A stretch of 64,000 nucleotides of DNA from contig JAGGNK010003335.1 of NCBI GenBank assembly GCA_017590115.1, forward strand, positions 7,317,916-7,381,915, written 5' to 3'. The notes under the pieces were generated by a model that had not been told where the DNA came from, made no database searches, and saw only the letters and a program-made list of their open reading frames with translations. Made by a program: the position numbers and the translations under genes. The first letter of the stretch is position 1, and each line of letters begins with the position of its first letter. The stretch comes from Montifringilla adamsi. Its lineage: Eukaryota > Chordata > Aves > Passeriformes > Passeridae. Positions 22,832 through 35,830 of this stretch are shown here, piece after piece.

Positions 22832-25800
22832 GCAAAGCGCGAGTTGAGGACCCTTCCTCTCGCTTGAAAGTCCTGAATCTTTTTGTGGCATCCCGTACTA
22901 CGTGGGAAAGCACTTTTCTGACATGGTTAGGCACATGGGGATGTATTCTAGATTAGACAGATGTGAAAGCAGAGGATAAAGCTGGTTCAGAGTTATCCAT
23001 CAAGCTAATGCCAGATATAACAACAAAATTTATGTCATGCAAGTCCCAGGACAGTGCTCTTCTGCAGAGCGATGAACTGTGCTGGAATACAGAAAGACAA
23101 AGCTTAACAGGTCTGTGTGGATATATGTGCCACTATCTGACAGCAGTGTTTATTGGCCCAGATTCATTTCTTGTTTGATAACATTAACTTCACTCGAGAT
23201 ATATAAGGGATAAATTTTGTTCCCCTTTTTTTTTTTAATGTGAAGTCAGGGTAAGTAATCTTCTATGCTAGCTAAATGTTATTTATTATTTATTTAATGC
23301 TAGGTGAATAGCATATTGGAGGGAGACTAGGTATTTCCTGTTAAAGCAGGGATATTAGGCAGAATAGATTTCCTGTATTTATTTATTTTTATGTTAAACT
23401 ACATCTAGTGAAACTTATGAGGCTCAGGTCCTTTACACCTACTGATCTTTTAAAAACTTATCTAAAACCCCCCTGTTTTAATAAAAGTACACTGGAGTGC
23501 TGCATTCAGTGGGGATATCTATAAACATATGATAATTAGTGGTTTAAATACAGAATTGTCTGCAGTATTCCTTAAGCATAACCATGAATCTCTACATTAT
23601 GGTTCACTCAGGACAGCAGCATCCAAAAAGAAATTGTGCCACATTTAATTAGAATAAATATAAACTGCTAAAATACTGCATACTGTCAGTTATGTGTAGA
23701 ACTGCAGTTATGCAGCATGAAGGAAGCTGGTAAACCAGATATATTTGCTCATAAGGAAGTGATTCAGATCAGTGACCACAGATTTATTAGTCTCTTCCTG
23801 CTTATATAACAAAGTTAAGTTGGACATAACAAGACACTTAAGGATTTATTTTCAATGGAATATGAGGAAAGATTCACTGAAATGAGGATCCTTATGTGAC
23901 ACAAATGTCTGTTTTTATATTTAGTCTCGTTTTTATAAAGCCTTTGTCTCTTCTGGTGAAGAAGTGCTTTCTTTCTTATGCATGTGTCTTATCTTAATAA
24001 GTTAAAAAGCTCAGCAGAGCAAAGGTTTTGTGACTTGTAATGAACTTATAACCTGAGATGAAATGTAATCCTTTTCCCCTGGAGATAGTGCTGTTGGAGA
24101 TTGTGAGCAAGCATTTCCTATCTGTGTGCACTGCCTGTAAAAGAGAAAAGAAGACTGAACATGAGTACAAGGAACTTTAATGGATATAGATCAACAATTT
24201 TTGAACATTCACAAAAAGCTACTATAAACAATTCTAGAACTGTGATAAAATATATTGAAACTTCCTCTTGTAAAGTAACATATGGCATCACAAATAGTCC
24301 TATCTCAGTACATAAAGGAAAAAGAAATCCAAACAACTTCTTATGGGCCATATTTTGCTATCAGTATTTTTTTAAGTAACTGCACAACCTTAGCATCAGT
24401 TTCTGTAGAGATACTGCATCCACACTTTAATGGCAGACTATGTCCCTGTGTAATCAAGAATGAGCAATATTCTATTACAGCAGGGCAATGTACAAATACA
24501 GACAGATGTGGCATGTGCTGCAGTTTCCATTAGCAAAAAAAGAAGCTGCAAATAGGAAGCAATTTTGAAACCTGCCGCCATAATTGCAAACCCATTACTG
24601 ATATATCAGGGATGGTGCAGTTGATGTGTTCCCTCCAGAATGACACAGAGTTGTCTATAAAATCTGAACTCACTAAGGAGAGATGTGGATATAAAATAAG
24701 ATGCCGTAAGATCCTTAAGGCATGGCTGATTTTAAAGCTGAAGGTCCCTGAAATTAGGAGTTACTGAAACAGCGATGATGGAATAAATGTGTTTTCTTCA
24801 GTTCTTTCTATAGATGCAAGGAAATAAAATAAAATAAAACTAAAAAAATAAACAAAACCAAACAAAAGGCCCCCTAATACCAAAAAAATCCCAAAGCCAC
24901 AAAGCATACAATCTGTGTCAGAGGCAAATGAATGCTGGATGATTTAGTGGATCCAGAGAGAGGAATCATGACTGAAATGGAGACATGGTCCATTAGGTGG
25001 GAAACCATGTCTGGAACAATCTTAGCTAAAGCCCAGTGATTTCTCCTGATGGAAAATACCTGGCAGAAAGAGAAAATGAGAACATGACATGCGTCTGCAC
25101 GTATAGCAGACAATGAATCTATAAACACAGAGAGAATGGGAAAAAGGTAGATGAGGAAAACCATGTTTCACTTCATTCCAAGGAATTCCAAAATTACTCT
25201 TTGATGATGGTGTTAGGGCTAGAAGGAGAGGAGAACAGGGATTTAGGAAGGATGCATCTGAAAATTATTTACCTGCTGAGCAGCATCCTGGGTGATCCTG
25301 ACTTGGGCAGCAGAGCTCTTGTGAGCAAAGCTGCTGGCAAGCCCCACTTCAGATGTGTGTGTGATTTTGCACAGATTTAAGCTTGTCTTGCTGAGTGTAC
25401 ACAATACATTTTGGACTCTGAGCAATCACCAATGGCTGATTGCCAGATGAGGAGCTCTAAACATCTGCCCTTCTGTCGTCTTCCTGCTGTGGGACTTGTG
25501 TGGTGGATGGTGTTGCTTTTCGTTTGAGATGAACAATGGAGATGCATGGCAGAAAGAATATATGCACTTTAATCACTTTTTTCCTTGCAATGTAGTTGTG
25601 GGTATTTGTAGCATTCATAATTAGCAGAGGAACAGATGGCAAAAGCTTGGTTTAAAACACAGCATCCATTGAGTGATCATGTGCTGCTGCAAGCTTATTT
25701 GGAAAGAAGTTTGTTCCCTTAAATGATGCTCCAATACAGTGGTGCAGTAGTAAAGTAGGAAGATAATTTCTAACAGTTGGTGTAATTTAGTGTGTAGGAC

Positions 25801-26542
25801 ATGGAAAATATTTAAACTTACAAAATATCTCCTGGATGCTCATGTCTTGTGCTTCAAAAAGATAATTTCAACCTCTACTGTTCTGCAAACCTCAAATCTG
25901 TTATGTATGAATTTATGTATAGGGGAAGTACAGCAAAATGTCCCTAAGATCTTTCCATTCCCCTGGTCTATATCTGCACAGCAGGGAACAATTTAGTTGT
26001 TCTGTGCTCAAATTTCAGTAACTATTGTACTGTAGCTTAATCAAAAAACACCCCCAACAAAACAAATCAAAAAACCCTGGATATATATTTCGCTTGTGTG
26101 CTTCCAACATGAACATGGTGCTGCAATTTTTCAAAGCTGGAAAACATGAGAGGATTTTGTCAGCATTTCACCATGACACTTGTTTCACTTAGAAAGCCAG
26201 AGGGCAAAACAAAGTGGTTTCTTTTGGTCCATGTAATCTTTTTAGAAGGCAGTGGTAGCCCGGCAGGCACAATCATTGAGATATGTATGAGGTAATGTTC
26301 AAAATGATGAGATTCTGGATGTAAAGGCTGATTGATTAATTGCGTGATTCCATGTTCCAAATTCAAATCTTAGAAATATTTGATTTTAAGGAGAGGTAGG
26401 AGCAAGAAGATTGCTGAAGAGAAAAATAAGCTAAATCTGGTTTTCATTGATAAAGTAGAAATATGGTATCCTCCATCCCAAAGGAGCTGAATGGATTATT
26501 GCAACCATCCAATCTAGTTGAGATCACATCTTCTTTTTTGCT
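22832..26542. other. Intronic DNA, nothing recognised
   Basis: AT-rich sequence. It contains a (AAAAT)n-like A-rich patch at about 24822-24867. No exon, RNA gene or clear transposon was recognised. Confidence 0.55.
24822..24867. repeat. (AAAAT)n-like A-rich low complexity
   Basis: GAAATAAAATAAAATAAAAC followed by more A-rich sequence with AAAC and AAAT steps. Confidence 0.8.
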
Positions 26543-26568
26543 TTTATCTTTTTTTAAAAAAAGATAAA
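26543..26568. repeat. AT-rich perfect palindrome (26 bp)
   Basis: TTTATC, a run of T, a run of A and GATAAA read the same on both strands, with no spacer. The low complexity makes a chance origin more likely than for the other hairpins. Confidence 0.9.
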
Positions 26569-27869
26569 TGAACCCATGTTGAGATATTTACCTCTGTGAG
26601 ATGACCTGTATCCACTTTCAAGTCACAATGAACTGGATATTCTCTTTCTCTGAAACTGTATCACTCTTTCTCCCTGAAGACTCTATGGATGCAGACAAAA
26701 AATATTTCTGTGAGAACCAGAATGCCATTCCCTCTATGTATGTAATATTTTGGAGGATATCTGTAATAACAGATGAAATTATCTTTGATAGCTCCTATTT
26801 TTCTCCAGATGCTGAACTGTAAATTTAAATATCTTGTGAGCTGTGTTTTCTTTTTCTTTTGTGAACTCCCTATATCACCTCACAGTAAATAGCTGATAGA
26901 ATGTAGTAGTTTTGTGTTTGCCTATAGTTGATTGTGCAAAAGCTGAGAGTTCACTGGGACCTGTGATCTTTCCAAGGACTGCTGACCAGTATAAATTTTA
27001 TAACACAAGTAATTAACCTTTTTCTCCAATTCACGGGGTTAGTAGTAGAACTGAATTAAAGCAACCATGTCAGTATGGGGTCTTTTTGTGTTGAAAATCT
27101 CTCTGCCTTCTCGTGTGCTACTCTTCTTAAGAGTAGTTTGCTCAGACTGCAGACAAACTTAAGCTAAGCTTATTGAAAGAACAGCACTTGCACAGGGTTT
27201 GACTTTTCCTCGGACTCTCTTTCCTTCTGCATATCCCATAAAACCAGTTCAGGTTCAGAAATAGCCTTTTCTAAGTTAGCTGAAGTATTTTCACTTTAGG
27301 GTTTATCAAAACAGTCACAACCATTTTAGTATTCAGTTACAAGAGTTACAAAAGCAATATAATTTCAGTTGCCCCATAGCAGAATTAAGCCCAAGCTGTT
27401 TGAAACTTTAGTCAGAAATGGTTCCTTCGCCAAGAATTTCCAGAAACTATTAGCTTATTACAGCCACTTCAGCCAACAGGCCCACGAGTTGTAGGAACTT
27501 TGCCCAGAAGGGTTCTGCTTTCTCCCTTGTTTTTGAAGCTTTCAGTGGATTTTTAAGATGCCTTTCCTCATAGTGATTGCTGAACTCCACCTCAATGGCT
27601 CTTAGTTGCATGTTCATAGCTTCAGAAGGTGCTTCTCATTTGCTGAAAGTATGGAATAGACAAAATGCCATATCCATCACCCAGGGTCTGAAGTGAATGC
27701 AGCTGTGCCGCTCGAAACTCCAGCTGCCTTCAGGAGCTGAAGAATTACATGGTGCTCCACATAATGACAGGGCTTACAGCTACCTGCTGGGTTGGGAATT
27801 GTTCCTCCCAGCTCAGACTGTAACTTGCACTAACATGACTGTGCAAAAAGCTGAGGAAGAAATTCAGGT
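26569..27869. other. Intronic DNA, nothing recognised
   Basis: No gene or repeat recognised. An 8-bp inverted repeat (CTACTCTT / AAGAGTAG) lies near 27118. Confidence 0.55.
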
Positions 27870-27954
27870 CACCTAATCCCCTCTCCTCCTGCCACCAGCA
27901 GCCCAGTACTTGTGTACTGGTGTTGCTGGTAGCAGGAGGAGAGGGGATTGGGTG
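27870..27954. repeat. Long imperfect inverted repeat, about 40-bp arms, 4-nt loop
   Basis: The left arm 27870-27909 pairs with the right arm 27914-27954 around the loop TTGT. The outer part includes CCCCTCTCCTCCTG against CAGGAGGAGAGGGG, uninterrupted. There is one mismatch (27893 against 27931), one G-T type pair (27974-equivalent position 27874 against 27950), and a small internal bulge near 27901-27903 against 27920-27923. The symmetry ends cleanly at both sides. Either strand transcribed would give a hairpin of about 85 nt, of pre-miRNA size. Confidence 0.93.
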
Positions 27955-29708
27955 TGTGTTGAGTGGCTGTGGATGGTTTGAGAAAGCGTGGGAGACGTAT
28001 CTCAGGAATGTACAGAGAGTGGGAGACTTGACTTTTTTTTGAAAAAGATCATTAAGTGACTGCTCAGCAACACAACATGAAAAATGTGCTTGGTATGTGC
28101 TAGGGAAAACCAGTGACATCCAACAACAGGGAGTAAATAACATATTGTTAACAACTGGGAGGAGTGACAGGAGGGAAAACAAAAAGGAATTTCATAAAGC
28201 AAATTTTCATTTGCTGCCTATGGAGTGTTTCTGGGGAAAGGCAGAAAGCAAGTTGTTGCTCACTTTTGTCCATAACACTGTTTATAGAGTGAATTCCTGA
28301 TTTGGGGGCACTGCTGCCTTTCTGAACTTTCTAACAAGTGCAGTGTTAAATCAAACCACGGAAGATTTGCACCCTGCTGTGATCATGCAGCTCGTTCTCC
28401 TCCCACCTCCTTTCCATATGTCAGCAGCAGTCTCAGCCTTTGCCTGCTTACCCTTCCTGAGCACTGCAAATCCTTTTTGCTGGGCCTGTACTCAGAGGCC
28501 ACAGAGGCAGGAGATGGTTGGTGATTTCCTTTGTATTCCTGCACAGAACACAGCAACTACCCAGCCTTCCCTCCATGTCTTCCAGTTCATCACTCCTTGT
28601 AAATCTGACACTGATTTCACTCCTGTGCTTAGTTAAGAGCACTTCTTTTATCTTTCACTTTCACGGTACACAAATAGCAAATGCTAGAACGCTGTGGGAA
28701 TAGCTCCTCCTTCATTTCAGCCTCATCATTTCTGTTACATAAATGGTTTTATTTTGATTTTCAGCTTCCACTTTCTAAAAAGCAAAGCAACATATATGGA
28801 TTTTTAATTTCTACAGTCTTGTTTTTACCCCACTGAATATGAGAAAAATAAGTCTGTTTTTCAGAGATAGACCTTGGATCATGCTTCACAGTTTCATGAC
28901 AAATTCCCAAAAGTGAAGCTGTAGGAGCTGTCACTGTAATTTGGAAAATAAAAACAATAAGAAAATGCCAAACTAAAAGTCATGTCCAACCTCACTTAAC
29001 AAATGAAATGACAAACTACCAGCCAGAGTTAAAAAGAATATCCAATATCCACAGGCTCTGCTTTTATCCCTGTAGCACTGGCAAGGCTCCTAGATTGGTG
29101 CCTGGGAGGGTGTTGATAATTGGCCAGGGTAGGGCTACACATAAGTGGGAGAGGCCACTCAATCATTTGGCTCTTGTGGCAATTTTATTCCAAGAGAGCA
29201 CTGGGATTTCTGTGAGTCTGCAGCAAGCAGGATGACTGCTCTGGAAGAGGAATCCTAATGTGCTTGAGATCTCTGTGGAAAGGATCCACTAGCATTTTGA
29301 GATGTCCTGGCAGCATGAAGCACTAATGCCCCTATTACTGAGATTCTGAGGGTAAAAAAGCCTGAGTTAAAAAAAAATTAAAAATCAACCAACCCAGATT
29401 AAAACTGTCTCTGGCAGTTTGTTTATATGAAAATTATTCACATGCTTATTTACAATTACACAAAGTATTGTTTAATATTCAGAGTTCTATGCCTAAATAT
29501 AAACCTGTTAGATAAGTTTTACTCTTTATTCTCAGAGAAGAATCTGAAGCATTTTCTGCCAAACCTGTATGCACATTTTATAAAGACGTAATCTATAGAA
29601 TGAATTTACCTTGTTTTCTGAGAGTTTCTTTGTCAACAAAGATATATTAAGAAGCAAAAGAAGCAGGTTTTTCTACTGTTCTCCTTGCTATCAACTAGGG
29701 TAGACATG

Positions 29709-29725
29709 TTCTATGATTCTATGAT
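29709..29725 (+). mobile_element. Possible CR1 3' tail motif
   Basis: TTCTATGATTCTATGAT matches the short repeat at the very 3' end of avian CR1 elements. The sequence upstream does not clearly resemble the CR1 3' region, so this is either a heavily decayed copy or chance. Confidence 0.3.
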
Positions 29726-31009
29726 GTTGTTACAGTTTCTGTTCAGAAATAGCTGATATTCCATCTGCTCCTCTGCTGTATTTTGCAGTGATTTGAGCTG
29801 TGTAGGATTCCCTTATAACATGTTGAACTCTCCCATGGAAATAATACACTGTGATAACAGAGGCCAAACTTTCATGATTTCTGGAGTTATGAATTTTAAT
29901 GTGATACTAGAGCTGAAAAGAGTCTTTGAGAAAGAAAAATTGATGTTTCCTTATCTCCATTTCTAAGTGTGGTGTAGAGAAAGTAGAAATAATTAAGTGC
30001 CCTTCATTTTTTCCTTCTGGTCACCAGTTTTTTGATTTTTACCCATTTGGTGACTATTTTAGCCTCATGATAAGTCACTGCAAACCAGGTAGAATATCTT
30101 CCTGCCTCACAGAAGGTTAAGTCAGTATTTCTGAAAGGGCTGTTACTAGTATAGATTATCCTTCAGGCAGTGCTCTCTCCCTTTGGAAACTGTGCACTGA
30201 CATTTAAAATCCTATATTTGACATATTCATCAACAATATGGGGATAGGTGATGTGCTTCCTGAAAGAGATTTAGTTGTAAAATATTTTGGTTCATGTTCT
30301 AGATAAAGAGATCTTAGTGGAATTAAAGCATCTCAGATTTTCAAAATGGGTTCTTTCTGTTCTTTAAGGCTTCCTGCTTTGTCTCTAGGTTCCCAGGAAC
30401 CCTCCTACTCTTATTTATCTCCGAAGTTCATTTTAAACGAGAACTCATCTCTCAAGGAAAGAAAACATTTTATTGGGTTTCTCATAATAATCTTGCTAGT
30501 AAGGCATACTTAAAAATAAACTACTTCTCTCCTTCCCTCCCTTCTGGAGTGAGCTGAGAGGACAACAGCCGAATCATCTGTCTGAGTCATGCAAACTGCT
30601 GTCATTGTTTGATGTAAAGATGAACTAAAAAGCTGTCATTTGCTTGGGAATATTTTTATACTTGACTCACTTATCTAGTGAAGGGGAGAATTTTTGTTAG
30701 TTTTGTTTTTTTAATCTTTTTGCCTCCTTTTACATGGAAAATTACAATGAAGCTATGTGTCATTGTAACAGCTATAAACTCTGCTACTAAAAAAGCTTTA
30801 CAGAAATCTTCCAGCTCAGAGCATCTGTCAGCCTGAAAGTGTGGCTTTTTTGCATTTGTACACAAATTCTTTGAGACCCTGTGCAAACAGACCCTTCCTT
30901 CAAAGGGTTTGTACAAAGACCTCCTGCCCAGCTCTGTGCTGTCTGAAATGATTCACTCATCTGTGGACTGTCCATGCTCTCCCCCTGATGCTGATCCTCA
31001 GGTTTATGT

Positions 31010-31190
31010 GGTTTTGATTTTGTTTTCACTTTCCCTCCTCCATCTCTCTTTCTCTTTTGGTTTATCTTGCTGTGTCTCTCTGCAGCACCTTCTGCTCTTT
31101 CTTCACTCTGTCACCTCTGTTGTCCATCCTCTTTCTTTTTTCCTAGTGTTAATCTTTCTCCTCTCCTTTTATAATAGATATCTTTAATAT
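31010..31190. repeat. Pyrimidine-rich low-complexity tract
   Basis: About 180 bp dominated by C and T (for example CCCTCCTCCATCTCTCTTTC). The plus-strand frame through it is a Leu/Ser/Phe-rich composition artefact. Confidence 0.7.
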
Positions 31191-34100
31191 TTTCTCCTTT
31201 AAGTTCAAGTTCTTCCAAGACCTGTGAGTTTGCTACCAAATATTGCTAACTAGTAAGTCATAGCAGAGCAGAGCTGTTTTATCCAAACTGATGATGATGT
31301 GATCAGTTTGATTTTCATCTTAAACCTGGCACACTGAAAACTGGTGTGCCTGCCCAGGAATCCCTGCAGTCTGGGGCTACAGGACTTGAGAGAGTGAACC
31401 AGTGCTGAAAACTGATATAACCTTGGCAGAAGTGCAGAGATTACTTCTGAGTCCTGGTTTCTCTAGCAGTCTGCCCAACTTGTAATTGTTAGTATTTATT
31501 TAAGCTCTCTAAACACAGCTTCACCAAAAAAAGTGGAGTTTTTCAAGTCTGCCTAGCTGAAGGAAAATCTCTACTTCCAGTTCAAGAGACTAGATAGGAG
31601 ATGAAGATGCAGATTCTCTTCATTGCTGTGTCTACCATAAAACTTAACATTACTGACAAAATGACAATTATTATTTCAATATCTCTGAAACAAGTAATGG
31701 GTTTAATACATTTCTTACCTAAGGAATCTAATACAAATCTCACATGAACTGGAAGGCTTAGCTGTCCAGTTTTTGTGCACTTAATGTTTTTTTTCTAGGA
31801 CCCACATTAAAGCAAAGTGCCATAGTCTCTTTGAAGTGTAGTAATTTTGAAATCTATTACAGTTGATCTCAAAATATTAAAATAAGAGAACAGTGATATT
31901 CTGCTTCTATAACCCTACAGGACCATTTCTTTATACTGTGGAAGATGGAATTTTGTCTCTTAGGCTTTGAGGCTAAGCCCAAGTACAACACTCTCCACTG
32001 TGACTTGCAGGCTGCACTATCATATTTTTTCCTCATTTTCCCCTAATCAGGGCAAGCTTCTTTTCTGAGGTGTATCTCTCTCCAAAGTTTGTTTGTATGT
32101 TTTGAGTGCTTCTTTTGTTTTGGATTCCAAGGAAAGTCATTTAGAGATACCAGATTAGAAAGAGTTTGGATTCCTGAGAAAGTGGTGGATAGCTACCAGA
32201 TCAGTATAATCTTTCCAGCAAGCTTAAAGCCTAGCTAAAAACATTAATTTTTCTGGTAGACATGAGATCATTAACAAGTGTAATTTTGTCTGAACAAAGC
32301 CTCTTGAAACACCACATAAGGGATAAACACTAATGTAAAGCAGATATAGTCATTTAACACAGGAAATAAAGGTATTGTATAAAGCAAGTTGCATTATGTG
32401 AAAGAGCTATTTGAAACCTGAGGTTAATGTTTTATATTGAGCATTTACCATTTTATAGGTGCTACAGAAATTAATTTAGTTTGTAAATGTCATGCTGTCT
32501 TTCAGGAAAACAGTAGCCTGACCATTATTATGTAAAATACCATGGAATTAAATTGCATTATTTTGATTGAGTCAATATAATGGTTATCTAATTTCTCTGG
32601 CCAGAAGTACTAAGCAGACAGCGTGGCTATGCTGTGGTTTTGATACCTTGCTGGAAGCTTTGAACAAATTGTTGTTATAATGAAGTTGTGAAGTCCTCAT
32701 CCTGATAAAGCTTTATCATGTTCAGATTGAAGATACTGCTTCAGCATATTTCAGAAATGCAGAATAACCCCCCACCTGGTTCTCTTATCTTCATGACAAA
32801 CCATGGTTTCTACTTATCTGATCCCTTGTATGTGTCAAAGCAGTTTCCCAGAGAGCCTGAGAAAATTAAGTGTGAGGGAAATCATTGCCTCTCTGAGCCC
32901 CACTCCATTTTCTGAAAAGTCTACTGAAATTGGTGGCATCCTTCCACTTTAGCTGTACACATACTGTGTAACCACAGGGATGAAAGCCAGTCCAATAATT
33001 TCAATGAATCCTTATTTTCACATTTGTGCTTAGCCCCAGTGCAACCAGCAGTTTTTGCAGAACTCAGTAAGCTCTTCAAGCAATTGGCCTCCTCCTACTT
33101 TGAAGTAAAAGAAATATATAACCTTTCCTTTCTTTTTTACTGGTTTTATCAGCCAGCTGAGTACACGTTATCTTTCTGTTCACTTGCCTTCTGACAATTT
33201 TGCTTATGATTCTTGTGTATGATACAATAAGGTGTAGCAATCTGTGACATCAACTGAAGTTTTATAACCAGATTCCTTGCAGCAATCTCTTCAAATAGAT
33301 CTACTTAAACATATTTCTTTCTGCATGGTGCTTTTTTTGATGTTAGTAAATAGGAAAACTAGAGGAAAAAAGGCTAGCTTTGGGAAGGAGGAGAGGAAAA
33401 TACTTTCTTTTCAAAGGAGTTTAAAATAAAGAAAACTGGTAGAAATCTGGTAGTTGTAACAAATAAGGTAACTATCAGCTCTGTTAAATATGCAGACATA
33501 ATGCTTAGAGTTGCCAAATCTGCAAATATTTAAGTAGGTGTTCAACTTTAAAGAGTAATGATGAATTCAGTGGGCTGGTTTGCCTTCTCCAAATTAGGGT
33601 CTCCTCTAGCTGTTTGTAGGATTTCTGTTTAGTGATGCATTTCATTAGCTTGTGCTTGAATTTTGAGCCCAAATATGTAGCTGCATAGTTACAAATTTCA
33701 AAATCTGTTTGCCTTCACTGAAAAACTATTTATTTTGCAAAAGTATTTTAATCACTCAGTACTGATAAGAAGACTTTGGTAATAAGCAATCAGAAATGCT
33801 GTGTTTAGTGTGGTGGCTGTATGTTGATGCCATAAAGCCACAAATACATTACACAAATAAATAGGTGTGTTTGAATCCTGCAAAGAGTATTGAGGAAAAT
33901 CTTCTAGTGACTGACTTATTCCTGAGACTTCATAAAATTGTGGAATGCCTTTGAAAGGCAGCTGTCTGCAGGGTAAAATGTAGCAGCTGGTCTTACACAC
34001 CAGAGTTAACCCAACCTGACCCTGCTAGGCTTGGAATCTGACAAAATCACAGTGGGAGGCTGTAAGGCTGCAGGCAGACCTGCAAATAAGCAGTATAAAT

Positions 34101-35813
34101 TACTGACAATTCCAAATAAATGACTAAGTGTTGTAGGAGATATGGAATGTGCCATTTGGTATTTTGTGGGATCACGAAATGTATTTTATTCTTTTCAAGC
34201 TGAGCTTGCCTTCTGTTTTAGTGGGGTTGATACTTCTCTATGAACCCACTTCAAGGGTTTTGATTATAGGTCCATTTCAGAATGACAAGGTGACTTTATT
34301 TTCTTTCCCCATTTCGATGTTGTTAAATTCTGAGTGCTGGCAGGGCTGAAAGATTAGTCACTGGGACAGATTTGCCATTATTTTCAAGCAGTCTGGTGAC
34401 ATATTGGTGCTCTGAAGCTTTCACTTTAAACAAAACTAAACCCACCTTAGTGGTTGTCTTAGCTCTTGTTTCGTGGTTGAACACTTCTATAGCTGTTGTG
34501 CAGCTCTTTGTCCTCAGCTGCTGATCAAAATCAAATCAAATGCTTATTCCTGAACTTGAACCTCTCCCAGTGTTTTTCAGTTTTTACCCACTTACAGATG
34601 TTAGTTATTTGTAATTTTCAAGTGCCTGTTGTTTAAAGCTGAAATTGTGGTCCCATTCAAGTCAGTTAAATTTACCTCTAGTGGGGTCTTGCTTTCCACA
34701 TGAAGATATTAAATACTACACATTAATTTAAAGCTTTTTTCCCTTAAAAGACAAGAAAACAATCGTATCAGAAGAAGCCTATTTTTCTGAAACATGTCTG
34801 TACTTTGCTTTCTAAGTCAGTAGCCTCAAGCAAAAAATAAAGAGGTATAGGCCAAAAAAAATATCATTTCAAGTCAGAACACAAGAAAGCTGTTTCAAGT
34901 GGCCTTTAGCATCTGTTCACTAGCACAGTCCAGGTAATAGAAGAGTCCCAAAGCACACACTCATATATGTCATGTCCAATACTGCTACAATATAAACAAA
35001 AAAATCATGGAAATAGTAACAGCTTCTAAATAGAAGAGGGGGAGAAAAAAAATTTCAAACCTTGAGCTGTCTTAATGTCTCACTTTGTTTATCGTTTATA
35101 ATGTGTGCTAACTGTATAAGGGGATGTGAGGATTATGATTTAGCAGTTAAAATCTGTTTAAATTTGCAGGTCTGATCTAAAGGATTTCTGGTATTTCTGC
35201 TCAATCACTCTGTGTGTCTGTTCAGTCATTTCAGATACAGGCAATCTTCTGCATTGATTTTATTCCCTGTGATACTGCATTTCATATGGCAATTTTTCCT
35301 GCTAGCATTTCATCTGATATGGGGCACTGAATGTGCCCCAAATAAAGTACTTTGCCCTGCTTCAGTTTGCATCCAAACTGGATTAGAGTATTAAAGCCAG
35401 AGTTTGATTGAACTATTGGTATTCTTCATAATCAGCTCCCAAACTTCCCTTGCCAAAGTTTGGCATGGGAAATTTGAAGCTTTACATCCCGGCTTCCTTT
35501 TGTTATACTCAGCTATATACAATACAAGTTTATCTTTCTGATCTTATTAAATGTATATACATTCAGATGTGTAGGGCATATTGCACAAAAATAGTTTTGT
35601 AATATCAGTGATTCATATCAAGAATCATTCTCTTGAACTTTAAGTGTGAGAAATGTGCAAATACACTGTTTTGTTTTTATCTCGTGGGTATGACTGGAAA
35701 GTAATGTAAAAAAAACCTGTAAAGTAAAAAGCTTTTCATTCTTGTGTCTTCTGGAAATTCTTGTCATGTGTTTGGCTTATTTGTGAGGACTTAAAATTCC
35801 TTGCCCAGGTTTC

Positions 35814-35830
35814 CTTCTTCTTCTTCTTCT
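35814..35830. repeat. (TTC)n microsatellite
   Basis: About five to six TTC/CTT triplets in a row. Confidence 0.85.

Noticed and set aside
22402..22956. 184-codon open frame, plus similar frames on both strands at 22079-22867
   Set aside because: They are produced by the roughly 48-bp GC-rich minisatellite, whose unit length is often a multiple of three and which contains few stop triplets. The peptide is just the repeat translated, with no splice context or known domain.
27745..28182. 145-codon minus-strand open frame
   Set aside because: It runs through the long hairpin, has no recognisable domain and no splice or promoter context. It is probably a chance frame.
30731..30761. 9-bp inverted repeat TTACAATGA / TCATTGTAA
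   Set aside because: Too short to stand out in a 64-kb window.
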